DNA of 5,111 nt from Acetobacteraceae bacterium (GTDB lineage Bacteria; Pseudomonadota; Alphaproteobacteria; Acetobacterales; Acetobacteraceae). Below the pieces are notes generated by a model. The model saw only the letters and a list, made by a program, of their open reading frames with translations. It ran no database searches and was not told the DNA's origin. This document shows positions 1 to 4,548 of this stretch, one piece after another. The stretch spans positions 1-5,111 of the forward strand of contig DAHUXX010000093.1 of the NCBI GenBank assembly GCA_027306955.1, given 5' to 3'. The translations under genes were made by a program, and so were the position numbers. Numbering within the stretch: position 1 is the stretch's first letter; each line of letters starts with the position of its first letter.

Positions 1-20
1 ATTTTGTCCATCGTGTCCGG
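1..20. repeat. Partial second copy of the ATTTTGTCCATCG repeat
   Basis: Bases 1-13 are identical to the reverse complement of 903-915, the outer left arm of the inverted repeat upstream of the arginase gene. The following GTGTCCGG (13-20) is also found at 961-968, after that repeat's right arm. The window edge cuts the element, so its partner arm cannot be seen. It lies 35 nt beyond the arginase stop codon, a place where a terminator would be expected. Confidence 0.5.
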
Positions 21-55
21 GGAGCCGCGCGACCTGCCGCCCCCGCGGGCGCGCG

Positions 56-820
56 TCAGCCCCCGCCGGTCATCGCCGCCAGCACGCGCGCGCAGGCGGC
101 CTGGGTGCGCCCATCGCGGTCGAGCGCGCCGTTCCAGCCGCTGACCGAGATCGCGGCGATCCGGTTGTCGCCCACGAAGGCCCGGCACGCCGCCACGGTC
201 TCCGCGACGCTGGGCCCGCCCGGAACCGGGTAGTTGTTGCCCGGCGCCTCGGCCGCGTCGATGACGTCGATGTCGAGATGCAGGTGCACCGGCGCGTCGA
301 GGCGCAGGGAGGCGAGCCCCGCCATCCCGGTCCTGCGCAGCCCCGAGCCGTCCACGGCAACGCGCTCCAGCTTGTCGAGGTCGCGCCCGTCGATCAGCCA
401 GACGCGGTCCTCGGGAAGCGGGCGGAGGCCGACCGAATCGCAGAGCCCAAGCGGACCTCTGCCGACGATCATCGCCAGCGGCATGCCGCCGAGAAACCCC
501 GAGGGCGACGTTTCCGGCGTGTTGAAGTCCCCGTGCGCATCGATCCAGACCAGCACGGGCTCGACGCCGGCCCGCCGCAGCCCCGCCAGCACCGGGATCG
601 AGGCGCAGCAGTCGCCGGCAACGGAGATGGGCCGGTGGCCGCCGCGCACCGCCGCTGCGGCGAAATCCGCGATCGGGCGGTGCACCCGCGCCAGGCTCTC
701 GGCCGAACGGTCCCCGATGGCGTGCGGGCCGTTCACGGCACTTCCGGCCGGCACCACGCCGCGCAGGGCCGGTTCCGGCAGTTCAAAGAACTGGGGGGTG
801 AGAAGCCAGAGGTCGCTCAT
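56..820 (-). CDS. Arginase/agmatinase-family (ureohydrolase-fold) protein with altered active site
   Basis: A 254-aa protein with the arginase fold (Pfam Arginase family), near the short end of the usual 280-320 aa. The central metal motif is intact: D94-A-H96-G-D98, followed by N100-T-P and S107-G-x-L-G-G-M-P. The second acidic pair is H-L-D183-I-D185. Other catalytic positions differ from true arginase. The usual GGDH is A-G-D70-C71, so the first metal histidine is a cysteine. The S-G-N-x-H-G motif reads S-G-F-L-G-G, losing the catalytic-loop histidine. The substrate-binding glutamate near the C terminus (E-V-N-P in arginases) aligns with G228-W-N-G. It therefore probably still binds metal but is unlikely to be a standard arginase; the substrate is unknown. 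The start at 820 is chosen because the arginase homology begins there and an AGGATGA ribosome-binding site precedes it; the frame stays open upstream only by chance. It lies downstream of the hydrolase gene on the same strand but about 200 bp away, so probably has its own promoter. Confidence 0.88.
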   Translation of the reverse strand: MSDLWLLTPQFFELPEPALRGVVPAGSAVNGPHAIGDRSAESLARVHRPIADFAAAAVRGGHRPISVAGDCCASIPVLAGLRRAGVEPVLVWIDAHGDFNTPETSPSGFLGGMPLAMIVGRGPLGLCDSVGLRPLPEDRVWLIDGRDLDKLERVAVDGSGLRRTGMAGLASLRLDAPVHLHLDIDVIDAAEAPGNNYPVPGGPSVAETVAACRAFVGDNRIAAISVSGWNGALDRDGRTQAACARVLAAMTGGG

Positions 821-907
821 TCCGTCATCCTGTCGCTGCGGCCGTATCGCCTGGCCCGAGCCTAGTGAACGGCCCGCCCGCGCGCCACACCCAAGGGGAA
901 CCCGATG

Positions 908-947
908 GACAAAATCCCCCCAACGCCGCCTCCGCTGGGGTTTTGTC
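908..947. terminator. Inverted repeat, terminator-like in both directions
   Basis: The left arm GACAAAATCCCC (908-919) can pair with the right arm GGGGTTTTGTC (937-947), allowing one bulged T. The loop between them is GC-rich. Read on the minus strand, the inner stem CCCCA...TTGGGG is followed by ATTTT, like a Rho-independent terminator for the hydrolase gene, whose stop is 71 nt upstream. Read on the plus strand, a G-rich stem is followed by TTTT. A related copy at the left edge of the window suggests a dispersed repeat as well. Confidence 0.5.
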
Positions 948-968
948 GATTGTGTCCATTGTGTCCGG
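941..968. repeat. Short tandem TTGTGTCC motifs beside the inverted repeat
   Basis: TTTTGTCGA is followed by TTGTGTCCA and TTGTGTCCGG, giving near-identical 9-nt units in tandem directly after the right arm of the inverted repeat. The rest of the 197-bp gap between the arginase and hydrolase genes (821-1017) shows no gene; it contains this repeat block and the presumed arginase promoter, which I could not delimit. Confidence 0.5.
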
Positions 969-1017
969 CGTTTCGCGAGGCTCGGGCCGGGCTTCGCGCC
1001 AGGGTCGGGGCGACGGA

Positions 1018-1926
1018 TCAGCCCGCCCCCAGCGCCCCGGCCAGGAAGGCGCATTGCACCGCGCTCGCCTGCTCGAAGATCTCGCCCGGATGGTACAGCA
1101 GGCCGAAATGACCGCCGTCGATGTCGGCCCACTGCTTGCGGCAGCGCATGAGCCCGAACACCGCGGACGTGACCTCCGGGTTGCAGTGGACCATCTCGTC
1201 GTCGCGCCCGGCCATCACCAGCGCCGGCCCGCGAATGAACGGCGCGGCGAGATAGGCGCTGAACGGGACTGCCGTCGGCGGAATGACGCGGGTGACGCGG
1301 TTCTCCCACAACGTGCCGTGCCGGCCGCCATAGTCGATGAACCAGCGATAGGCCTGGATCGGCTTCAGCAGCGAGGGCGTGCCGGCCTGGTCGGCGGAAA
1401 CGACCGGCAGCGGTCCCGTCGTGGTCTCGGGCGTGCCCGCGATGTCGCCGCCGTCGAAGATCGCCCGCATCGCCTGGAAATGCCGCTCGTCCGCCACGAG
1501 CCTGGGTATGTCGATGCCACAGGCGGGGCACTGCGCCGCGACCGCCGCATACCGCGGGTCGAGCGCACCGACCACGAGCGCGATCATGCCGGAATAGCTA
1601 TCGCCCCAGGCCGCGATCCTGTCGCGAAGCACGTCGGAGCGCGTGAGCAGATAGGTCATGGCATCGCGATAGCCGCGCGCCTGGAGCCACGGGTTGATCA
1701 GCTGGCGGGGCTCGCCGCCGCTGCGCCCGAAATTGCGGTGATCGTAGAGCAGCACGGCGAGGCCGGCGCGGCAGAACACCTCGGCGTAGCGATCGAGGCA
1801 CATGGTGATGGTGGCCGTGGTGCCATGCGTCATCACCGCGGCGGGCCAGGGCGGCGCCTGCGCGGGGCGATAGAAGCGCCCGCGCAATGCCGCGGCCTCG
1901 GAAGGAAACTCCACGACCTCGAACAT
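1018..1926 (-). CDS. Alpha/beta hydrolase (S15/X-Pro dipeptidyl-peptidase-like)
   Basis: A 302-aa cytoplasmic alpha/beta hydrolase; no signal peptide is visible. The order of elements is canonical. A strand-turn with T33-H34-G35 (oxyanion region) is followed by Y61-D-H-R-N-F-G-R-S, then the nucleophile elbow G108-D-S110-Y-S-G113. This is the GxSYxG form found in S15/CocE-like and dienelactone-hydrolase-like families. The catalytic acid is D242 or D243 in A-G-R-D-D-E-M-V, and the catalytic histidine is H273 in G-G-H-F. The triad appears complete. The substrate cannot be deduced; peptidase, esterase and dehalogenase-like activities all occur in this fold. The start at 1926 has a CAGGGAG ribosome-binding site about 7 nt upstream. 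It lies 51 nt downstream of the regulator gene on the same strand, so the two may be co-transcribed. A terminator-like inverted repeat follows its stop. Confidence 0.92.
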   Translation of the reverse strand: MFEVVEFPSEAAALRGRFYRPAQAPPWPAAVMTHGTTATITMCLDRYAEVFCRAGLAVLLYDHRNFGRSGGEPRQLINPWLQARGYRDAMTYLLTRSDVLRDRIAAWGDSYSGMIALVVGALDPRYAAVAAQCPACGIDIPRLVADERHFQAMRAIFDGGDIAGTPETTTGPLPVVSADQAGTPSLLKPIQAYRWFIDYGGRHGTLWENRVTRVIPPTAVPFSAYLAAPFIRGPALVMAGRDDEMVHCNPEVTSAVFGLMRCRKQWADIDGGHFGLLYHPGEIFEQASAVQCAFLAGALGAG

Positions 1927-1952
1927 GCGTGCTCCCTGCCGCCCAGCCGCGC

Positions 1953-1982
1953 TCCCCCGCGCCTCAGTCCCCCGCGCCTCAG
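1953..1982. repeat. Perfect 15-bp tandem duplication over the regulator stop codon
   Basis: The unit TCCCCCGCGCCTCAG occurs twice without a gap, at 1953-1967 and 1968-1982. The right-hand copy contains the stop codon of the ribbon-helix-helix gene (minus-strand TGA at 1981-1979). Because the unit is 15 bp, the second copy places another in-frame TGA just downstream. It looks like a slipped-strand duplication, with no evident function. Confidence 0.85.
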
Positions 1983-2287
1983 CTCCGCGTGTAGGTGTTG
2001 ATGTACTTCATGCAGATCACCCGCAGGCAGGAGGCGAGGTTCTTGTCGTTCGCCACCAGGCAGCCGTCGTGCACGCGCTCGATGAGCTGCGGCATGGTGA
2101 GGCGCAGGTGGTCCGTGATGTCCTCCAGCACCGTCCAGAACACCCGCTCCAGCCGGATGGTGGTGCTGTGCCCGTGGATGCGAAAGCCGCGCTTCTCGGG
2201 GATGAACTCGCTGATCTGGTCCTGGGTGCAGGCGTTGAACATGTGCCCGAGGAAGTCGCCGGGCTCGATTTCGAGGAAGATCGACAT
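1979..2287 (-). CDS. Ribbon-helix-helix (RHH_4-type) DNA-binding protein, candidate regulator of the divergent sulfur operon
   Basis: A 102-aa protein. Residues about 38-90 match the RHH_4 ribbon-helix-helix pattern: a short strand G39-H-S-T-T-I-R-L46 that would insert in the DNA major groove, then E47-R-V-F-W51 leading into helix 1, then L61-x-L-x-M-P-Q-L-I-E for the turn and second helix, and a C-terminal L-A-S-C-L-R-V segment. The N-terminal 37 residues are an extension of unknown role. Such proteins bind palindromic operators as dimers. It has four cysteines (C20, C76, C87, C92), which is notable beside sulfur-transfer genes and would allow a thiol-based sensing role, but this is inference. 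It is transcribed divergently from the transporter operon across 180 bp that contain two palindromes. The ribosome-binding site is weak (AGCAGG). Its stop codon lies within a 15-bp tandem duplication. Confidence 0.82.
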   Translation of the reverse strand: MSIFLEIEPGDFLGHMFNACTQDQISEFIPEKRGFRIHGHSTTIRLERVFWTVLEDITDHLRLTMPQLIERVHDGCLVANDKNLASCLRVICMKYINTYTRS

Positions 2288-2342
2288 GGTTGCCTGCTGT
2301 CCTGCCCGCGCCGGCCGCGAGGCCGTTCCGCGGCGCGCTGTT

Positions 2343-2358
2343 GGTAATAACTACTACC
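2343..2358. promoter_or_regulatory. Imperfect 16-bp palindrome, operator candidate
   Basis: GGTAATAACTACTACC has GGTA/TACC ends and matches its own reverse complement at 12 of 16 positions. Its place in the divergent region, next to a ribbon-helix-helix gene, makes it a reasonable operator candidate for that protein. There is no direct evidence of binding. Confidence 0.35.
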
Positions 2359-2382
2359 ACGCCGTTTGCAGCCGTCCTACAG

Positions 2383-2394
2383 TTTGTTCACAAA
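2383..2394. promoter_or_regulatory. 12-bp palindrome TTTGT-TC-ACAAA, operator candidate
   Basis: It has perfect 5-bp arms around a 2-bp centre. Its centre lies 38 bp from the centre of the other palindrome in the same divergent region. Its sequence differs from that palindrome, so the two may be bound by different proteins or only one may be functional. Confidence 0.3.
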
Positions 2395-2450
2395 GTTTCG
2401 GGTCCTCGTCTGCCGCATCGCACAATCGCGGGCGGGCGCGCGGGCTCGCC

Positions 2451-2459
2451 GGGGGAAAG
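2451..2459 (+). promoter_or_regulatory. Ribosome-binding site fixing the start of the first transporter gene
   Basis: GGGGGAAAG sits 8 nt before the ATG at 2468. It supports this ATG over the in-frame ATG at 2366. The latter would add 34 residues of arginine-rich, non-homologous sequence and would lie within the putative operator region. Confidence 0.6.
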
Positions 2460-2467
2460 CCAAGCGG

Positions 2468-2959
2468 ATGGAGTTCTTCAAGAAGACTCTCGATCCCGTC
2501 ATCGCGCTGATCGCGATCGCGGTGCTGGACGTGTTCCTGTTCATGGTCGTCGGCGCCTGGACCGTGGGCGGCGGCGAAACGATGATGACCGGCCTGATCG
2601 CCAAGGGCATCCTCGGTCACGGCATCGAGCGGCTGCCGTTCTGGCGCCTCGTCTACGTGCCGAGCTTCCTCTACTGGAAGATCTACATCAGCCTCGGCAT
2701 GTTCACCGGCGCGCTGATCGGCGCCGTCCTGAGCAAGGAGTTCTACATCCGCTACCCGCGCCGGGTGTCGGAATGGGCGATGATCACGGTGGGGGGGCTG
2801 CTGATGGGCATCGGCATCCGGCTCTCCTTCGTGTGCAACGTCTCGACCTTCTTTGGCCTCACGCCGGAGATGAACCTGGGCGGCTACCTCGCGGTGAGCG
2901 GCATCCTCGCCGGCGCCTGGTTCGGCTCCATGATCTACAAGAAAGTGCTGGGGATCTGA
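2468..2959 (+). CDS. YeeE/YedE-family half-transporter, equivalent to the C-terminal half of TsuA-type thiosulfate transporters
   Basis: A 163-aa inner-membrane protein of the YeeE/YedE (Sulf_transp) family. Hydrophobic segments lie at about 11-30, 72-89, 103-120 and 137-157. The pattern K-I-Y-I-S-L-G-x-F-x-G-A then S-K-E-F-x-I-R, then G-G-L-L-M-G-x-G and F-V-C123-N, then L-A-x-x-G-I-L-A-G-A-W-F-G matches the second half of full-length E. coli-type YeeE. In that half a single conserved cysteine lies in G-G-C-x-x-G-N-G. Here the flanking glycines are replaced (F-V-C-N-V-S-T-F-F-G) but the cysteine remains. Full-length YeeE/TsuA is about 350 aa with both halves fused; here the second half is a free gene placed first. 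It probably assembles with the product of the next gene, whose GTG start is 3 nt after its stop. The substrate is inferred to be thiosulfate or a sulfane-sulfur species from the family and from the TusA gene downstream. Confidence 0.85.
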   Translation: MEFFKKTLDPVIALIAIAVLDVFLFMVVGAWTVGGGETMMTGLIAKGILGHGIERLPFWRLVYVPSFLYWKIYISLGMFTGALIGAVLSKEFYIRYPRRVSEWAMITVGGLLMGIGIRLSFVCNVSTFFGLTPEMNLGGYLAVSGILAGAWFGSMIYKKVLGI

Positions 2960-2962
2960 GCG

Positions 2963-3601
2963 GTGTCCGTCGTCGGCCAATGCATCGCGAGCTTCATTTT
3001 CGGCACCGTCGCGGGGCTGCTGGTGCAGCGCTCGCGCTTCTGCAACACCGCGGCGCTGCGCGACGCCATCCTGTTCAAGACGTACCGCAACACCAAGGCG
3101 CTGCTCGTCGCGATGATGATCCTGACGGTGGGCTTCACGGTGTTCATCTCCGTCGGCCAGGGCCACCCGATGTATTTCGACGTCGGGCTCAACACCTTCG
3201 CCGGCCTGTTCCTGTTCGGCATCGGCATGGTGCTGGCCGGCGCCTGCACCGTCTCCACCTGGGTCAAGACCGGCGAGGGCAACATCGGCGCGCTGTGGGC
3301 GCTGCTGTTCACTTTCGTGGGCATGTTCCTGTTCTCGCTGGTGTGGTCGGCCGACTACGGGCCGCCGCCGCCCGCGAGCATGACCGGCCACCCGGACCTC
3401 GCCTCGCTGCAGCTGGGCTTCGCCAACGCGGCGACGCTGCAGAAGACCTTTGGCATCCCGGCGGTGGTCTTCGGCCTGGTGCAGGCGGCGGTCCTGTTCG
3501 CGATCTACCGCGCCATCCTGCGCCGGGAGCGGCGCGTGGCGCAGCCGGCGAGGGCGGAGGCGGCATCCGCGCTCGCGCCGTTGGTGAAGGCGGCGGAATA
3601 A
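2963..3601 (+). CDS. YeeE/YedE-family half-transporter, equivalent to the N-terminal half of TsuA-type thiosulfate transporters
   Basis: A 212-aa inner-membrane protein. It has the two cysteine motifs typical of the first half of YeeE/TsuA. One is Q22-R-S-R-F-C27-N-T-A-A-L-R-D near the N terminus; the other is L-A-G-A-C95-T-V-S-T-W followed by K-T-G-E-G-N-I-G. In TsuA three conserved cysteines line the path of thiosulfate; two would come from this protein and the third from the preceding gene. Hydrophobic segments lie at about 5-22, 45-63, 78-97, 107-128 and 165-183, followed by a basic and alanine-rich tail from residue 187. The GTG start is chosen because it follows the previous stop by 3 nt, has GGGG 9 nt upstream, and is needed to include C27: the next in-frame ATG (residue 51) would delete the first motif. 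The tight spacing implies coupled translation and a defined stoichiometry with its partner. Confidence 0.88.
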   Translation: MSVVGQCIASFIFGTVAGLLVQRSRFCNTAALRDAILFKTYRNTKALLVAMMILTVGFTVFISVGQGHPMYFDVGLNTFAGLFLFGIGMVLAGACTVSTWVKTGEGNIGALWALLFTFVGMFLFSLVWSADYGPPPPASMTGHPDLASLQLGFANAATLQKTFGIPAVVFGLVQAAVLFAIYRAILRRERRVAQPARAEAASALAPLVKAAE

Positions 3602-3631
3602 TCGGCGCAAACGGAGGAAAGGATCGTCCCC

Positions 3632-3934
3632 ATGGCTCTGTTCGGCAGGAAAACGGAGGCCGCGGCGCCCGCCGCCCGCCACTCGGTCAACCTCGACGGT
3701 GTCGTCCACTTGGTCTCGGAGATCGTGGACTGCATCGGCGACAGCTGCCCGCGCCCGCAGCTCATGACCAAGAAGGCCGTGGGCGGGCTGCCGGCGGGCG
3801 GGGTGGTGGAGGTGCTGGTGGACAACCCGACCTCGATGGAGGCGCTGCCGCCGATGTGCGCCGGCCTGGGCGCCGTCCACCTCGCGACGGTGAAGGACAC
3901 GCGCTGCTGGAAGGTCTATATCCGCAAGGATTGA
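3632..3934 (+). CDS. TusA-family sulfur carrier (YeeD/TsuB-like)
   Basis: A 100-aa cytoplasmic protein of the TusA/SirA fold. After a variable N-terminal stretch (residues 1-30) comes the signature V-D-C34-I-G-D-S-C39-P-R-P42-Q-L-M-T-K-K-A, where C39 of the C-P-x-P motif carries sulfane sulfur as a persulfide. The later part (V-V-E-V-L-V-D-N-P, about 58-66) fits the family's second strand. Extra cysteines are C34, C76 and C92. The N-terminal extension makes it somewhat longer than classic TusA (about 80 aa). In E. coli and other bacteria a TusA-like protein (YeeD/TsuB) is encoded beside YeeE and takes part in using imported thiosulfate; the same partnership is inferred here. A strong GGAGGAAAGG ribosome-binding site lies at 3613-3622. 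The gene follows the half-transporter gene by 30 nt. Confidence 0.92.
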   Translation: MALFGRKTEAAAPAARHSVNLDGVVHLVSEIVDCIGDSCPRPQLMTKKAVGGLPAGGVVEVLVDNPTSMEALPPMCAGLGAVHLATVKDTRCWKVYIRKD

Positions 3935-3948
3935 AGGAGCGGCTGGCC

Positions 3949-4152
3949 ATGGCCAAGGTGTACATGCGGATCTACGCCTGGACGGCGCTGGTGGCGACGG
4001 TGGGCGGGCTTGCGGCGATGCTGATGTTCCCGCCCGCGAGTGCCCGCGTCGATGCCTCCGGCGCGCCCTATTTCGCGCCCAGCGTGATCGACCCCGTGAC
4101 CGGCAAGCCGGTGGAGCTCTCGACCCTGATCCGCCACTACCGCGGCGACTGA
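3949..4152 (+). CDS. Small membrane-anchored protein, 67 aa, unknown function
   Basis: I do not recognise this family. The 67-residue product starts with a short basic N terminus (M-A-K-V-Y-M-R) and has one hydrophobic helix at about 9-27. A P-P-A-S-A motif at 28-32 could be a signal-peptidase site or simply the membrane exit. The C-terminal domain is polar and includes D-P-V-T-G-K-P-V and L-S-T-L-I-R-H-Y-R. It is probably anchored with the C terminus in the periplasm. There are no cysteines. That it is a real gene is supported by AAGGAG (3934-3939, overlapping the stop of the TusA gene) at good spacing, by the tight fit between two other genes, and by the coherent hydrophobic profile. It may be an accessory subunit of the transporter. 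The terminal L-x-x-x-Y pattern loosely resembles V-T-K-L-M-D-Y-Y in the 91-aa protein downstream. Confidence 0.78.
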   Translation: MAKVYMRIYAWTALVATVGGLAAMLMFPPASARVDASGAPYFAPSVIDPVTGKPVELSTLIRHYRGD

Positions 4153-4165
4153 AGGAGCGCGCACG

Positions 4166-4255
4166 ATGACCCTCGTCTCGACCATCGCCCAGATCGGCTT
4201 CGCGGCCCTCGCCTTCGGCACGATGTACGTGATTTTCCTCAAGGACGTCCTGTAG
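4166..4255 (+). CDS. 29-aa single-helix membrane protein, unknown function
   Basis: This very short reading frame encodes 29 residues. Nearly all of it is one predicted membrane helix (I-A-Q-I-G-F-A-A-L-A-F-G-T-M-Y-V-I-F, about 7-24), followed by the polar tail L-K-D-V-L. It is supported by its context. AAGGAG at 4152-4157 overlaps the upstream stop in the same way as for the preceding gene, an ATG follows at normal spacing, and its TAG stop overlaps the ribosome-binding site (GGGGAG) of the next gene. Without it there would be a 116-nt gap in an otherwise gapless operon. Small single-helix subunits of this size are common in respiratory and transport complexes, where they stabilise assembly. 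That is the likeliest role, but no family is recognised. Confidence 0.7.
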   Translation: MTLVSTIAQIGFAALAFGTMYVIFLKDVL

Positions 4256-4268
4256 GGGAGCCTCGCTC

Positions 4269-4544
4269 ATGGACAGATGCTGCTACTGGTTCTGCGCAGG
4301 CGCGGTGGCGGTCTCGCTCGCCGTGTTCGTCCTCGCGTTTCCGCTCGCCGCGCTGTCGGCCAGCGTGGTCAGCCACGCCGGCAAGCCGATGCCGGCGGAG
4401 GCGCTGGGCTCGGTGCATGTCCCCGGCGGCTTCGGCAACGTTCCGGTGACGAAACTGATGGACTACTACGTCTCCCACCCGCCGAAGCTCCGCGCGGTCG
4501 CCACCACGCCTGCCGCGCCGAAGCTGCAATTCGGGGGCTGCTGA
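4269..4544 (+). CDS. Small membrane-anchored or exported protein ending in Gly-Gly-Cys, unknown function
   Basis: I do not recognise this family. The 91-aa product has an N terminus with three cysteines (C4, C5, C9), a hydrophobic segment at about 10-30, and an A-L-S-A-S junction (28-32) that could be a signal-peptidase site. An extracytoplasmic domain of about 60 residues follows, with V-P-G-G-F-G-N-V-P-V, then T-K-L-M-D-Y-Y (61-67) and a proline/alanine-rich linker (71-85). It ends L-Q-F-G-G-C91, so the last residue is a cysteine on a flexible Gly-Gly tail. The periplasmic sulfur carrier SoxY uses a cysteine in a C-terminal G-G-C-G-G arm, and DsrC/TusE use a near-terminal cysteine. By analogy this tail may carry a sulfur group to or from the transporter. 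This is a functional inference, with no homology to SoxY seen. The ribosome-binding site is GGGGAG at 4255-4260. The stop is 4 nt before the rhodanese-like gene. Confidence 0.8.
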   Translation: MDRCCYWFCAGAVAVSLAVFVLAFPLAALSASVVSHAGKPMPAEALGSVHVPGGFGNVPVTKLMDYYVSHPPKLRAVATTPAAPKLQFGGC

Positions 4545-4548
4545 GCCG

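Larger units (their letters stand above)
2288..2467. promoter_or_regulatory. Divergent intergenic promoter region
   Basis: These 180 bp separate the minus-strand regulator from the plus-strand transporter operon and must hold promoters for both. The section 2341-2400 is clearly richer in A/T than the surrounding coding DNA. It contains the two palindromes listed separately and a TTGCAG at 2366-2371 that could be a -35 element for the plus strand, although no convincing -10 follows at 16-18 bp. Individual promoter elements are therefore not called. No open reading frame with coding character was seen here. Confidence 0.6.

Noticed and set aside
975..997. Hairpin GCGAGGCTCG/CGGGCTTCGC downstream of the hydrolase stop
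   Set aside because: On the minus-strand transcript, where it would act, the two wobble pairs become A-C mismatches, and no T-run follows. It may be chance in GC-rich DNA.
821..1531. Upstream extension of the arginase reading frame to give a 491-aa protein
   Set aside because: The extra residues are arginine- and glycine-rich, run through the repeat-containing intergenic region and lie in the wrong frame over the well-supported hydrolase gene. The arginase homology starts at 820 with its own ribosome-binding site.
865..2001. 378-aa plus-strand open frame opposite the hydrolase gene
   Set aside because: It is antisense to a hydrolase with a complete catalytic triad; composition is that of a shadow frame.
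2355..2370. Sigma-54-like promoter (TACCACG-CCGT-TTGCA)
   Set aside because: The -12 half and the spacing fit, but the essential GG of the -24 element is absent.
2366..2467. Longer start for the first half-transporter gene (ATG at 2366)
   Set aside because: It would add a basic, non-homologous 34-residue leader overlapping the AT-rich regulatory region. The ATG at 2468 has a good GGGGGAAAG site.
2290..4152. 620-aa plus-strand open frame across the transporter and TusA genes
   Set aside because: Up to about 3948 it is an arginine/histidine-rich shadow frame typical of GC-rich DNA. Only its last 67 codons (3949-4152) are real, with their own start and ribosome-binding site.
2354..4270. 638-aa minus-strand open frame opposite the sulfur operon
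   Set aside because: It lies antisense to six well-supported genes and has the low-complexity Arg/His/Asp composition of a GC-frame artefact.
4269..4544. Calling the 91-aa protein SoxY or SoxY-like by homology
   Set aside because: Only the terminal Gly-Gly-Cys is shared. The SoxY domain, length and full G-G-C-G-G ending are missing, so it is kept as an analogy.
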